Shown here: positions 16,349 to 24,468 of the stretch, piece after piece | Position numbering within the stretch: the first letter of the stretch is position 1 | Layout of the letters: every line of letters begins with the position of its first letter | Assembly: GCF_008329605.1 (NCBI RefSeq) | Contig: NZ_NPKO01000003.1 | Location: forward strand, 496,001-560,000 | Source: Mycolicibacterium sp. P9-64 | GTDB taxonomy: Bacteria > Actinomycetota > Actinomycetes > Mycobacteriales > Mycobacteriaceae | Length of the DNA stretch: 64,000 nucleotides | Direction of reading: 5' to 3' | Made by a program: the position numbers and the translations under genes | The notes under the pieces: generated by a model | The model's database searches: none | What the model was told of the DNA's origin: nothing | The model's input: only the letters and a program-made list of their open reading frames with translations

Positions 16349-16786
16349 ATGGCTGTTTGCGTGACCGTGACTGATGCCGAACTGAGCCCCACTGATTGGG
16401 TACGCGAACAGACCGAGCGCATTTTGAAGAGCGGGACGACTGACGGGGTCGAGATTCTCGACCGCCCGATCGTGCTGTTCACCACCACGGGCGCCAAGAC
16501 CGGAAAGAAGCGCTACGTCCCGTTGATGCGCGTCGAGAAGGACGGGCGCTACGCGTTGATCGCCTCCAAGGGTGGCGATCCGAAGCACCCCGCCTGGTAC
16601 GCAAACGTCAAGGCACATCCGGAATTGACGGTGCAGGACGGCGACAAGGTCCTCACGCTGACGGCTCGCGAGGTCGAAGGCGAAGAGCGCGAGCAGTGGT
16701 GGGCCCTCGCGGTCGAGGCCTACCCGCCGTACGCCGAGTACCAGACCAAGACCGAGCGGTTGATCCCCGTCTTCGTCGCGGAGTAA
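16349..16786 (+). CDS. deazaflavin(F420)-dependent nitroreductase, Ddn-like
   Basis: A 145-residue split-barrel protein of the Ddn family. Key segments are RPIVLFTTTGAKTGKKRYVPLMRVE, YALIASKGGDPKHPAWYANVKAHPELTV and the C-terminal QTKTERLIPVFV. Ddn enzymes reduce quinones, and in M. tuberculosis nitroimidazole drugs, with reduced F420. The frame is open upstream of 16349; the ATG at 16349 or the GTGs at 16361/16367 are the plausible starts. Confidence 0.9.
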   Translation: MAVCVTVTDAELSPTDWVREQTERILKSGTTDGVEILDRPIVLFTTTGAKTGKKRYVPLMRVEKDGRYALIASKGGDPKHPAWYANVKAHPELTVQDGDKVLTLTAREVEGEEREQWWALAVEAYPPYAEYQTKTERLIPVFVAE

Positions 16787-16798
16787 CCCTCGACAAAT

Positions 16799-16817
16799 CG
16801 TCAACTCGCGGTTGACG
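16799..16817. promoter_or_regulatory. clpC2 operator 1 and -35 region
   Basis: CGTCAAC-N5-GTTGACG, a perfect 7-bp inverted repeat. The right half supplies a consensus -35 (TTGACG, 16812-16817). The same half-sites recur in the next palindrome. Confidence 0.7.
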
Positions 16818-16823
16818 AATAGC

Positions 16824-16848
16824 ATGCGTCAACTTAGAGTTGACGCAT
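16824..16848. promoter_or_regulatory. clpC2 operator 2, -10 and start codon
   Basis: A perfect palindrome with 11-bp arms (ATGCGTCAACT/AGTTGACGCAT) and a TAG centre. It contains a -10-like TAGAGT at 16835-16840, spaced 17 nt from the TTGACG -35. Its right end overlaps the clpC2 ATG at 16847. Transcription should start at or next to the ATG, giving a leaderless message. Confidence 0.7.
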
Positions 16849-17563
16849 GATCGAACGTAGCCAAATCACCACCCCGGTCCGCCTCGACGACCTGATCACT
16901 GCGATCAAGAACGTCCACGAGGACCCGCTGGAACAGCTCATCGACGCTGTCCTGGCCGCCGAAGCGCTCGGCGAAGTGGCCGACCATCTCATCGGCCACT
17001 TCGTCGACCAGGCGCGCCGGTCTGGTGCGTCATGGACCGACATCGGCAAGAGCATGGGCGTGACCAAACAGGCCGCGCAGAAGCGGTTCGTCCCGAAGGC
17101 CGGTGCCGATCCGATCGATCCCAGCGAAGGCTTCAACCGGTTCACGCCGCGGGCCCGCAACGTCGTCGTCGAATCCCAGAACAAGGCGCACGCCGCCCGC
17201 AATCAGGAGATCGGGCCCGACCACCTCCTGCTTGCGTTGTTCACCGACCCCGAGTCGGTGGCCACCCGGCTGCTCGTCGGGCAAGGCGTCGACGAAGCCG
17301 CCGTCGCCGCCGCGGTGACGCTGCCCCCGGGAGGCGACGAATCTCCCGCACTGATCCCGTTCAGCGGAGCGGCCCGCAAGGTGCTCGAGTTGACGTTCCG
17401 CGAGGCACTTCGCCTGGGGCACAACTACATCGGCACCGAGCACATCCTGCTCGCCCTTCTCGAAGCCGAGGCGGGCGACGGCCCCTTGCACACGCTCGGC
17501 GTCGACAAGCAGCGAACCGAAGACGAGATCGTCGCGGTGCTGCGCTCGCTAACCGAAAAGTGA
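16847..17563 (+). CDS. clpC2: ClpC2-type protein with Clp N-domains and an HTH
   Basis: A 238-residue protein corresponding in content and position to Rv2667. Residues about 25-85 form a DNA-binding-like region with an HTH (SWTDIGKSMGVTKQAAQKR). Residues 95-238 contain two Clp_N repeats (FTPRARNVVVESQNKAHAAR, GPDHLLLALF; FSGAARKVLELTFREALRLG, GTEHILLALLEAE). There is no AAA+ ATPase module, so it cannot unfold proteins itself. From memory, mycobacterial ClpC2 binds the antibiotic cyclomarin, shields ClpC1 and represses its own promoter. The double palindrome upstream fits such autoregulation. Confidence 0.92.
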   Translation: MIERSQITTPVRLDDLITAIKNVHEDPLEQLIDAVLAAEALGEVADHLIGHFVDQARRSGASWTDIGKSMGVTKQAAQKRFVPKAGADPIDPSEGFNRFTPRARNVVVESQNKAHAARNQEIGPDHLLLALFTDPESVATRLLVGQGVDEAAVAAAVTLPPGGDESPALIPFSGAARKVLELTFREALRLGHNYIGTEHILLALLEAEAGDGPLHTLGVDKQRTEDEIVAVLRSLTEK

Positions 17564-17603
17564 TCCGGGAATGAAACGGACGCGATCGCGGTAGAACTGG
17601 TTC

Positions 17604-18026
17604 ATGAAACTCGACGACTCCGCACGCGCCCTCATCGGAAACGGCGCCGACGCCACACTGGTCACCATCAACCCCGACGGAAGCCCCCAGGTATCGGTGG
17701 TCTGGGTGGCGTTGCAGTCGACGCCCGACGGCGACGAGCTCGTCAGCGCACACCTCAGCGAGTACAAGAAGACCCGCAACGTGCGCCGCGAACCGCGGGT
17801 CGCCGTCACCATCGTCGCGCCTGCCGTCGCCGGTCAGCAGACGCAGTACCTGTCGATCAACGGCACCGCACGCATCGTCGAGGGCGGCGCGCCGGAACTG
17901 CTCACACAGTTGGCCGAGACGATGCTCGGGTCGAGCGAGCACTTCCCACCGGCCAATGCGCCAGAAGGACTGCTGACCAGAATCCGCATCGAGAAGGTCG
18001 GCGGCCACGGCCCCTGGGCGTCCTGA
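17604..18026 (+). CDS. PPOX-class F420-dependent oxidoreductase
   Basis: A 140-residue split-barrel flavin/deazaflavin-binding protein. It shows the PPOX opening GADATLVTINPDGSPQVSVVWVAL, a central SEYKKTRNVRREPRVAVTIV and a YLSINGTARIVEGG strand. Such proteins bind F420 or FMN and reduce varied substrates. Its last codons (GHGPWAS and stop) lie inside the first copy of a 24-bp tandem repeat that continues beyond the gene. Confidence 0.88.
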   Translation: MKLDDSARALIGNGADATLVTINPDGSPQVSVVWVALQSTPDGDELVSAHLSEYKKTRNVRREPRVAVTIVAPAVAGQQTQYLSINGTARIVEGGAPELLTQLAETMLGSSEHFPPANAPEGLLTRIRIEKVGGHGPWAS

Positions 18027-18104
18027 CGCCGTGGCCCCCGGGCGTCCTGACGCCGTGGCCCCTGGGCGTCCTGACGCCGTGGCCCCCGGGCGTCCTGACG
18101 CCGA
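18009..18104 (+). repeat. four tandem copies of a 24-bp unit at a gene's 3' end
   Basis: Four contiguous 24-bp copies start at 18009, 18033, 18057 and 18081. Unit: GGCCCCTGGGCGTCC then TGACGCCGT. Copies 1 and 3 have CCTGGG and copies 2 and 4 have CCCGGG, so the array looks like a duplicated 48-bp dimer. Each copy holds a small hairpin GGCGTC-CT-GACGCC. Copy 1 encodes the end of the PPOX protein including its TGA. Confidence 0.9.
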
Positions 18105-18170
18105 TCCTGTCCTCCCCGCTCGCCGCGTATGTCAAGATGCGAGGCAGCAACGGGACGGAGACATGGATCG

Positions 18171-18737
18171 ATGAGCGCTCGCGTGAAGAGCACGATGCGG
18201 GTCTGGTTGGGGCTTTTCATCGCGACGGTGACGGCCGTCGGCATCGGCATGGCGCCACCCGCCGTGGCCGCGCCACCGGCCGCGGCCCCGACCATCCCGA
18301 TCGGCAACCTCGGTGACACCCTGCGTGTCGAGTACAAGGGCATCGTCGCCGACGTGACCGTGCACGACGTTCTCCCCACCGACGCACCGCCTGGATACAC
18401 TCCGAACGGCTCGCCGCGCTGGCGCGATCAGGGGGGACCCTGGCGGGTGCCGATCACCGTGCACGTGATCCAGACACCGAACCCGTTCATCGCGTCCATC
18501 CAGTTCGGCTTCACCGGCGTCACCCCGTACGGCGACGCCTACGCGCAGAAGAACACCGACGCGCCCGACTCCCTGACGACGGCGCTGCAGAATGCGCCCG
18601 CCGGCGCGACCGTCGACGGCGCCGTGTACTGGCAGGTCTATCGCGATCTCGTCACCAACGTCGTCCTGCTCAACCCTCAATCCGGCATCCGCCTGGCGCA
18701 GTGGAACATCTGGCAGCCGGGGACGCCACTACCCTGA
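18171..18737 (+). CDS. secreted MPT63/DUF1942-like protein (Rv2668 position)
   Basis: A 188-residue exported protein. The signal peptide ends near MAPPAVAAPPAAA. The mature part starts IGNLGDTLRVEYKG and is all-beta in pattern, ending IRLAQWNIW, like the immunoglobulin-like MPT63 antigen fold. It sits between clpC2 and the GNAT gene, as Rv2668 does. The ATG at 18171 gives a normal signal-peptide n-region (SARVKSTMR). Its function is unknown. Confidence 0.78.
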   Translation: MSARVKSTMRVWLGLFIATVTAVGIGMAPPAVAAPPAAAPTIPIGNLGDTLRVEYKGIVADVTVHDVLPTDAPPGYTPNGSPRWRDQGGPWRVPITVHVIQTPNPFIASIQFGFTGVTPYGDAYAQKNTDAPDSLTTALQNAPAGATVDGAVYWQVYRDLVTNVVLLNPQSGIRLAQWNIWQPGTPLP

Positions 18738-18743
18738 CGCAGC

Positions 18744-19274
18744 ATGGCTGTCGAGGTCACTTCGCCAACTGAGCACGACCTACCCGAACTCGCCGACGTA
18801 GCGGCACGCACGTTTCCGCTGGCGTGCCCACCGTCGACCGGATCCGACGACGTCGCCGCGTTCATCGCCGAGAACCTCTCGCACGCCCGGTTCGCCGCCT
18901 ACGTCGCCGATCCCGGACGGAAGGTGCTGACCGCCCGCGCGGACGGCCGGATCCTCGGCTACGCCATGCTGATTCGGGGCGTCATCGATGACGACGACGT
19001 CCAGCGCGCGGTGCCACGGCGACCCGCCGTCGAGCTGTCCAAGATGTACGCACTACCCGACGTGCACGGCGCGGGCGTCTCGGCTGCCCTGATGACCTCG
19101 GCGCTCGACGAGGCCCGTGCACTCGGCGCCACGTGCGTGTGGCTGGGCGTCAATCAGGAAAACCAACGCGCCCAACGGTTCTACGCGAAGCACGGCTTCG
19201 CGACGACCGGCACCAAGACCTTCCGGCTGGGTTCGGCGATCGAGCACGACTACGTGATGGTGCGTCAGCTCTAG
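18744..19274 (+). CDS. GNAT-family N-acetyltransferase (Rv2669 position)
   Basis: A 176-residue acetyltransferase. Motif A, the acetyl-CoA site, is at VELSKMYALPDVHGAGVSAALM (the usual R/Q-G-x-G/A is here VHGAGV). Motif B is CVWLGVNQENQRAQRFYAKHGF. The substrate is unknown. It begins 6 nt after the preceding secreted-protein gene, so the two are probably co-transcribed. Confidence 0.9.
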   Translation: MAVEVTSPTEHDLPELADVAARTFPLACPPSTGSDDVAAFIAENLSHARFAAYVADPGRKVLTARADGRILGYAMLIRGVIDDDDVQRAVPRRPAVELSKMYALPDVHGAGVSAALMTSALDEARALGATCVWLGVNQENQRAQRFYAKHGFATTGTKTFRLGSAIEHDYVMVRQL

Positions 19275-19278
19275 GCAG

Positions 19279-20313
19279 TCACAGTCGACCCGCGTTGGTC
19301 AGCGCCAACAACCGCGACGTCGCCCGCAGGTACTTCTTGCGGAACCCGCCGGCGACCATCTCGCCGCTGAAGATCGTGTCCAGCTTGGTGCCCGAGGCCA
19401 CCACGGGGATGCCCGCGTCGTAGAGCCGATCGGTCAGCGACACCAAGCGCAGCGCCACGCTCTGGTCCTCGATTTGATGCACGCCGGTAATGAAAACCTC
19501 CGATACACCCTCGATCAGTGCCAGGTATCGCGACGGATGCATGGTCGCCAGGTGCTTGCACAGCGCGTCGAAGTCATCGAGCGTCGCGCCCGGCACGTCG
19601 GCAGCTGCCGCACGCACCTCGTCGTCGGTCGGCGGGTTCGGCGCGGGAGGCAGGTCACGATGCCGGTAGTCAGGCCCGTCGATCCGCACGGTGGTGAAGA
19701 TCTGCGCGAGCGTGTTGATCTCCCGAAGGAAGTCCTGCGCAGCGAACCGGCCCTCCCCCAACTGCTCGGGCAGCGTGTTCGACGTCGCCGCGATCGACAC
19801 GCCACGCTCGACCAGTTGCGACAGCAGCCGCGAGATCAGCGTGGTGTTGCCGGGGTCGTCCAACTCGAACTCGTCGATGCACACCACCACGTACTCGGCG
19901 AGCAGCTCGATGCACTCGAGGAAGCCGAAAACGCCTGCCAGCTGGGTGAGTTCGCCGAACGTCGCAAATGCGACGGGTCCGGCATCGGCCGCGGCCAGCT
20001 GGTAGTACGTCGACGCAAGAAGATGGGTCTTGCCGACGCCGAACCCACCGTCGAGGTACACCCCGACGCCGGCAAGCACCTCGCGCTTGCCGAACAACTT
20101 CTTCTTGCCCGCCCGCCGCACGACGGCCTGCTCGCAGAACTGGCGGCACGCCTGCACCGCCGCGGTCTGCGACGGTTCGGCCGGGTCGGGCCGGTAGGTA
20201 TCGAAGCTGACGTCAGCGAAGGTCGGTGGCGGCACCAGCCCCGCGATCAGCCGTTCTGGCGTGACGCGGGGGTGGCGATCGGTCAGATGAGCGACGGTGC
20301 TGGCCCCATGCAT
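19279..20313 (-). CDS. zapE: ZapE/AFG1-like ATPase (Rv2670c position)
   Basis: A 344-residue AFG1-type P-loop ATPase. Walker A is GGFGVGKTHL near residue 90 and Walker B is VVVCIDEFEL near residue 145. Sensor-like ATSNTLPEQL and an Arg-finger region FTTVRIDG follow. In E. coli ZapE acts at the late Z-ring, and mitochondrial AFG1 assists quality control; the mycobacterial role is not settled. It is divergent from the RibD-like gene, with only about 34 nt between starts. Confidence 0.9.
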   Translation of the reverse strand: MHGASTVAHLTDRHPRVTPERLIAGLVPPPTFADVSFDTYRPDPAEPSQTAAVQACRQFCEQAVVRRAGKKKLFGKREVLAGVGVYLDGGFGVGKTHLLASTYYQLAAADAGPVAFATFGELTQLAGVFGFLECIELLAEYVVVCIDEFELDDPGNTTLISRLLSQLVERGVSIAATSNTLPEQLGEGRFAAQDFLREINTLAQIFTTVRIDGPDYRHRDLPPAPNPPTDDEVRAAAADVPGATLDDFDALCKHLATMHPSRYLALIEGVSEVFITGVHQIEDQSVALRLVSLTDRLYDAGIPVVASGTKLDTIFSGEMVAGGFRKKYLRATSRLLALTNAGRL

Positions 20314-20347
20314 GCAGGCACCTTATCGACGTGTTGAAATTGACCCC

Positions 20348-21133
20348 GTGCCCGATGCCGAACAAGCGATCCAGCTCACAGAGCTAACTGCGGTCGGCAA
20401 CGCCTTCGATACCGAGGACGACGCCCGCCTCATGGCGTTCTACTCCTACCCCGACGGCCTCGAACGCTGCTGGGTGCGAGGCAACATGATCTCCAGCCTC
20501 GACGGTGGCGCCACCGACGACGGCAAGGCAGGCGGCCTCGCCGGGCCCGGCGATCGCGCGCTGTTCGCCAGGATGCGTCAGGAAGCCGACGTCATCGTGG
20601 TCGGCGCGGCCACCGTACGCATCGAGAACTACTCCGGTGCCCACATGCCCGTCGCGCAACGCCAGGAGCGGCAGAGCAGGGGCCAGGCCGAGGTGCCGCC
20701 GATCGCCGTGGTCACCCACAGCGCCGACTTCGAGCACGACGCCAAGCTGTTCACGCACGCCGAGGTGCCACCGCTGATCCTCACCTGTCGCGAGACCGTC
20801 GACGACGCACGGCACCGGTTCGGCGCCCAGGCCGACGTCATCGACGCCTCGGGCCGTCACACCGACCGCGTCGACCCGGCCGTCGTCCTCGACATCCTCA
20901 ACCGGCGCGGGCTGCGGCGCGTCCTCAGCGAGGGCGGCCCGTCGCTGCTCAACCTGTTCATCGTGGGCGATCTGCTCGACGAGCTGTGCGTGACGATCGC
21001 GCCGATCCTGGTCGGCGGGCAGGCCCGGCGCATCGCCAGCGGTTCTGGCGAGTCGCACACCCGGATGCGGCGCAGCCATGTGCTCAGCGACGACGAGGGC
21101 TACCTGTACACCCGGTACGTCAAAGCCGATTGA
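20348..21133 (+). CDS. RibD C-terminal-domain reductase (Rv2671-like)
   Basis: A 261-residue pyrimidine-reductase/DHFR-fold protein. Signatures are WVRGNMISSLDGGATDDGKAG, GPGDRALFARMRQEADVIVVGAATVR, a LRRVLSEGGPSLL loop and the C-terminal GYLYTRYVK. It lacks the RibD deaminase domain. The M. tuberculosis relative can substitute for dihydrofolate reductase in antifolate resistance (family knowledge). The GTG at 20348 matches the usual N-terminus; the frame is open to 20297. Confidence 0.9.
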   Translation: MPDAEQAIQLTELTAVGNAFDTEDDARLMAFYSYPDGLERCWVRGNMISSLDGGATDDGKAGGLAGPGDRALFARMRQEADVIVVGAATVRIENYSGAHMPVAQRQERQSRGQAEVPPIAVVTHSADFEHDAKLFTHAEVPPLILTCRETVDDARHRFGAQADVIDASGRHTDRVDPAVVLDILNRRGLRRVLSEGGPSLLNLFIVGDLLDELCVTIAPILVGGQARRIASGSGESHTRMRRSHVLSDDEGYLYTRYVKAD

Positions 21134-21184
21134 ACGCCAGGCGGCTGGCAGGAGCACCATCCGGCGATCGCTACTGTGGTCAGC

Positions 21185-22753
21185 ATGCGTGGGCGTAGTC
21201 AGCTGCTCCAGGCCCTGTGCCTGTCGACTGTGGTGTCGGTCGTCGTCGTCGGCTGTGCACCGGGTCTCGCCGCAAACCCGCGTTACGCCACCGACTCCGG
21301 TGCCCATCCCCAGGGGGATCCTCAGACCACTTCCGCCAAGCCGGGACCGCCGGGGATCGCCGCCCCGAAGAACGACCTGTCGTGGCGCGACTGCACGTCG
21401 CGGGTGTTCAACGACGCAGGCGTCCAAGCCCTGCCCGGCGTATCGCTCGATTGCGCAAGCTACGACGCCGACCTCGATTCCCTCAACGGGGCGACGGGCA
21501 CCCTGAGCATCGGCGTCGTGCGGGCCAAGTCCGCGGCCACCCCTGCCGACGCAGGCCCCCTCGTCATGACCACCGGCTCCGACCTGCCGACGTCGCTGCA
21601 ACTCCCGGTCTGGCTGTCGCGCAACGGCACCGACGTACTCAAGACCCATCCGATCGTGTCGGTCGACCGACGCGGCATGGGCATGTCGGGTGATCTGGAC
21701 TGCCGCGACCTCTTCGACCGGCAGGAGATGCTCGACCAGTCGCAGTTCGAGTCCGGTGACGACCCGGTCGCCAACCTCGGCGCGATCGTGCAGACCGCCA
21801 CCACCAGCTGCACCGACACCATTGCCCCCGGCGACTCCGCCTACGACAACGCGCACGCCGCCGAGGACATCGAGCGGCTGCGCAGCACCTGGGACGTGCC
21901 GACGCTGGCGCTGCTCGGCATCGGCAACGGTGCGCAAGTGGCGCTGGCGTACGCGGGTTCGCACCCGAACAAGGTGTCGCGACTGATCCTCGACTCGCCG
22001 CTGCCGCTGGGCATCTCCGCCGAGGCCGCCGCCGAGCAGAAGGTCAAGGGCCAGCAGGCCGCGCTGGACGCGTTCGCCGCCCAGTGCTCCGCAGCGAACT
22101 GCGCGCTGGGCCCCGACCCCAAGGACGCGATCGACGCCATGCTGAAGGCCGCCCGCGACGGCCGTGGACCCGGCGGCGCGTCGGTGGCCACGCTTGCCGA
22201 CGCCATCACCACCGCGCTGGGCTACCCGAAGGGTGACCGCGCCAGCTCCACGACCGCCCTCGCAGGCGCGCTGGCTGCCGCCCGCAGTGGTGACGCCAAC
22301 CAGCTCAACAACCTCATCACCCAGGCCGAGACGCTGCGCCAGAGCGACGGCCAGTTCGTCAACTCCTGCAGCGATGCGCTGAACCGCCCGACCCCGGACC
22401 GCGTCCGTGAACTGGTCGTCGAGTGGGGCAAGCTCTACCCGCAGTTCGGCACCGTCGGCGCGCTGAACCTGGTGAAGTGCCTGAACTGGCCGAGCGGCGC
22501 ACCGCCGCAGGAGCCGAAGGATCTCAAGATCCCCGTGCTGCTGCTCGGCGTGCAGAACGATCCGATCGTCGGCAACGAGGGCGTCGCCGCCGTCGCCGCG
22601 ACCGTCATCAACGCCGGCGCGCAGAACCGCCGCGTGATGTGGCAGGGCATCGGCCACGGCGCCTCGGTGTACACGCCGTGCGCGCTGCCTCCGGTGCTGG
22701 CGTATCTGGACTCGGGCAGTCTGGCTGGCACCGACACGTACTGCCCTGCCTAA
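21185..22753 (+). CDS. alpha/beta-hydrolase-fold lipoprotein (Rv2672 position)
   Basis: A 522-residue exported protein. It has a lipobox-like VVVVGC, then a Pro-rich linker, then an alpha/beta hydrolase domain with the TAP-type C-terminal part. The expected nucleophile elbow reads GIGNGAQ, with Asn in place of Ser. The later acid (LGVQNDPIVG) and base (GIGHGAS) positions are kept. M. tuberculosis Rv2672 is called a possible secreted protease; this sequence suggests loss of the usual serine mechanism. It is followed closely by aftC. Confidence 0.85.
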   Translation: MRGRSQLLQALCLSTVVSVVVVGCAPGLAANPRYATDSGAHPQGDPQTTSAKPGPPGIAAPKNDLSWRDCTSRVFNDAGVQALPGVSLDCASYDADLDSLNGATGTLSIGVVRAKSAATPADAGPLVMTTGSDLPTSLQLPVWLSRNGTDVLKTHPIVSVDRRGMGMSGDLDCRDLFDRQEMLDQSQFESGDDPVANLGAIVQTATTSCTDTIAPGDSAYDNAHAAEDIERLRSTWDVPTLALLGIGNGAQVALAYAGSHPNKVSRLILDSPLPLGISAEAAAEQKVKGQQAALDAFAAQCSAANCALGPDPKDAIDAMLKAARDGRGPGGASVATLADAITTALGYPKGDRASSTTALAGALAAARSGDANQLNNLITQAETLRQSDGQFVNSCSDALNRPTPDRVRELVVEWGKLYPQFGTVGALNLVKCLNWPSGAPPQEPKDLKIPVLLLGVQNDPIVGNEGVAAVAATVINAGAQNRRVMWQGIGHGASVYTPCALPPVLAYLDSGSLAGTDTYCPA

Positions 22754-22789
22754 GCCAGCCACCCAACGACGCCGTTATAGGGTGCGCTG

Positions 22790-24061
22790 GTGGCGGTACC
22801 CGACTCCTTGCTCAGTGCCTTTCGGCCCCGCACCTCCCCATCGACCGCCGCGACGGTGTTGCGGTCGGCGCTGTGGCCCATCGCGATCCTGTCGATCATC
22901 CATCGCAGCTACGTGCTGGCGACCAACGGTTACATCACCGACGACTTCGGTCCGGTGTACCGCGCGGTCGTCAACTTCAAAATGGGCTGGGACATCTACA
23001 ACGAGCACTTCGACTACGTAGACCCGCACTACCTGTACCCGCCGGGCGGCACCCTGCTGCTGGCCCCGTTCGGCTACCTGCCGGTCGACGCGTCGCGGTA
23101 CTGGTTCATCTTCTTCAACAGCGTCGCCATCCTGCTGGCGGCGTACTTCCTGTTGCGGCTGTTCAAGTTCTCGCTCGCCTCGGTGGCGGCACCAGCGCTG
23201 CTGCTGGCGATGTTCTGCACCGAGAGCGTCACCAGCACACTGGTCTTCACCAACATCAACGGCTGCATCCTGCTGTGCGAGGTGTTGTTCTTCCGGTGGC
23301 TGCTCGACGGCAAGGTCAACCATCAGTGGTTGGCCGGTGTGGCCATCGGGCTGACGCTGGTGATCAAACCGTCGCTGGCGCCATTGTTGTTGCTGCCGTT
23401 CATGAACCGGCAGTGGCGGGCGCTGGTGCCCGCCGTCGCGGTGCCGCTGCTGTTCAACGTCGCCGCCTGGCCGCTGGTCAGCGACCCGATGAACTTCATC
23501 CGCAACACCGTGCCCTACATCTTCTCCACCCGCGACTACTTCAATAGCTCCATCCAGGGCAACGGCATCTACTACGGCCTGCCGATGTGGCTGATCCTGT
23601 TGCTGCGCGTCATCTTCGGCTTGCTTGCGGTGGGAAGCCTGTGGCTGCTGTACCGCTACTACCGCGAGCGCGACCCGCTGTTCTGGATGCTGACGTCCTC
23701 CGGCGTGCTGCTGATCGCGACGTTCCTGGTCACCGCGCTCGGCCAGGGCTACTACTCGATGATGCTGTTCCCGTTCCTCATGACGGTGGTGCTGGCCAAC
23801 TCCGTGATCCGCAACTGGGTCGCATGGCTGGCCATCTACGGCTTCATGACGATGGACCGCTGGCTGCTCGGACACTGGCCGACGACGGGGCGGGCACTGG
23901 AGTACCTGCGGATCACCTACGGCTGGTCGCTGATGCTGATCGTGGTGTTCTGCGTGCTGTACTACCGCTACCTCGATGCCAAGGCCGACGGCCGCCTCGA
24001 CGACGGCATCGATCCACAGTGGATGACGCCGGGGCGGCAGCGCGCTAGCGTTGAGGGATGA
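22790..24061 (+). CDS. aftC: arabinofuranosyltransferase AftC (GT87, Rv2673-like)
   Basis: A 423-residue polytopic membrane glycosyltransferase. It adds alpha-1,3 arabinofuranose branches to arabinogalactan and lipoarabinomannan from decaprenyl-phosphoryl-arabinose on the outer membrane face. About ten to twelve helices are predicted. The first extracellular loop carries the GT-C acidic motif YITDDFGPVYRA and a conserved PHYLYPPGGTLLLAP loop. The GTG start is at 22790. Its stop overlaps the msrB start (ATGA), so the genes are coupled. Confidence 0.95.
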   Translation: MAVPDSLLSAFRPRTSPSTAATVLRSALWPIAILSIIHRSYVLATNGYITDDFGPVYRAVVNFKMGWDIYNEHFDYVDPHYLYPPGGTLLLAPFGYLPVDASRYWFIFFNSVAILLAAYFLLRLFKFSLASVAAPALLLAMFCTESVTSTLVFTNINGCILLCEVLFFRWLLDGKVNHQWLAGVAIGLTLVIKPSLAPLLLLPFMNRQWRALVPAVAVPLLFNVAAWPLVSDPMNFIRNTVPYIFSTRDYFNSSIQGNGIYYGLPMWLILLLRVIFGLLAVGSLWLLYRYYRERDPLFWMLTSSGVLLIATFLVTALGQGYYSMMLFPFLMTVVLANSVIRNWVAWLAIYGFMTMDRWLLGHWPTTGRALEYLRITYGWSLMLIVVFCVLYYRYLDAKADGRLDDGIDPQWMTPGRQRASVEG

Positions 24062-24468
24062 CTGCCCCGAAGATCGCACTGACCGACGACGAGTGGCGCA
24101 AGAAGCTGTCGCCGGACGAGTTCGCGGTGCTGCGTGAGGCCGGCACCGAGCGGCCGTTCGTCGGCGAATACACCGACACCAAGACCGAAGGCATCTACCA
24201 GTGCCGGGCGTGTGGCGCTGAATTGTTCCGCAGCACCGAGAAGTTCGACTCGCACTGCGGCTGGCCTTCGTTCTTCGATCCCGCCGATTCCGACGCCGTG
24301 ATCCTCCGCAGCGACGACTCCGGCGGCATGCACCGCGTCGAGGTGCTGTGCGCGAACTGCCACAGCCACCTTGGCCACGTCTTCGAGGGCGAGGGCTACC
24401 CGACCCCGACCGATCAGCGCTACTGCATCAACTCGATATCGCTGCGGCTGGTGCCGGCCACGACGTAG
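24058..24468 (+). CDS. msrB: peptide-methionine (R)-S-oxide reductase
   Basis: A 136-residue MsrB that reduces methionine-R-sulfoxide in proteins. The zinc site is two CxxC pairs (CRAC and CANC). The catalytic Cys is in QRYCINSISL near the C-terminus, with the substrate loop CGWPSFFDP. It overlaps aftC by 4 nt, as expected for Rv2673-Rv2674. The last 41 nt overlap, on the opposite strand, the 3' end of the GGDEF-EAL gene. Confidence 0.96.
   Translation: MTAPKIALTDDEWRKKLSPDEFAVLREAGTERPFVGEYTDTKTEGIYQCRACGAELFRSTEKFDSHCGWPSFFDPADSDAVILRSDDSGGMHRVEVLCANCHSHLGHVFEGEGYPTPTDQRYCINSISLRLVPATT

Noticed and set aside
18009-18104. Tandem repeats considered as a CRISPR array
   Set aside because: The 24-bp units are contiguous with no unique spacers and no cas genes nearby.
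20384-22762. A 792-codon open frame on the minus strand opposite the RibD-like and lipoprotein genes
   Set aside because: It is antisense to two well-supported genes, is Arg/Gly/Val-rich with no motif, and arises from GC-rich third positions.
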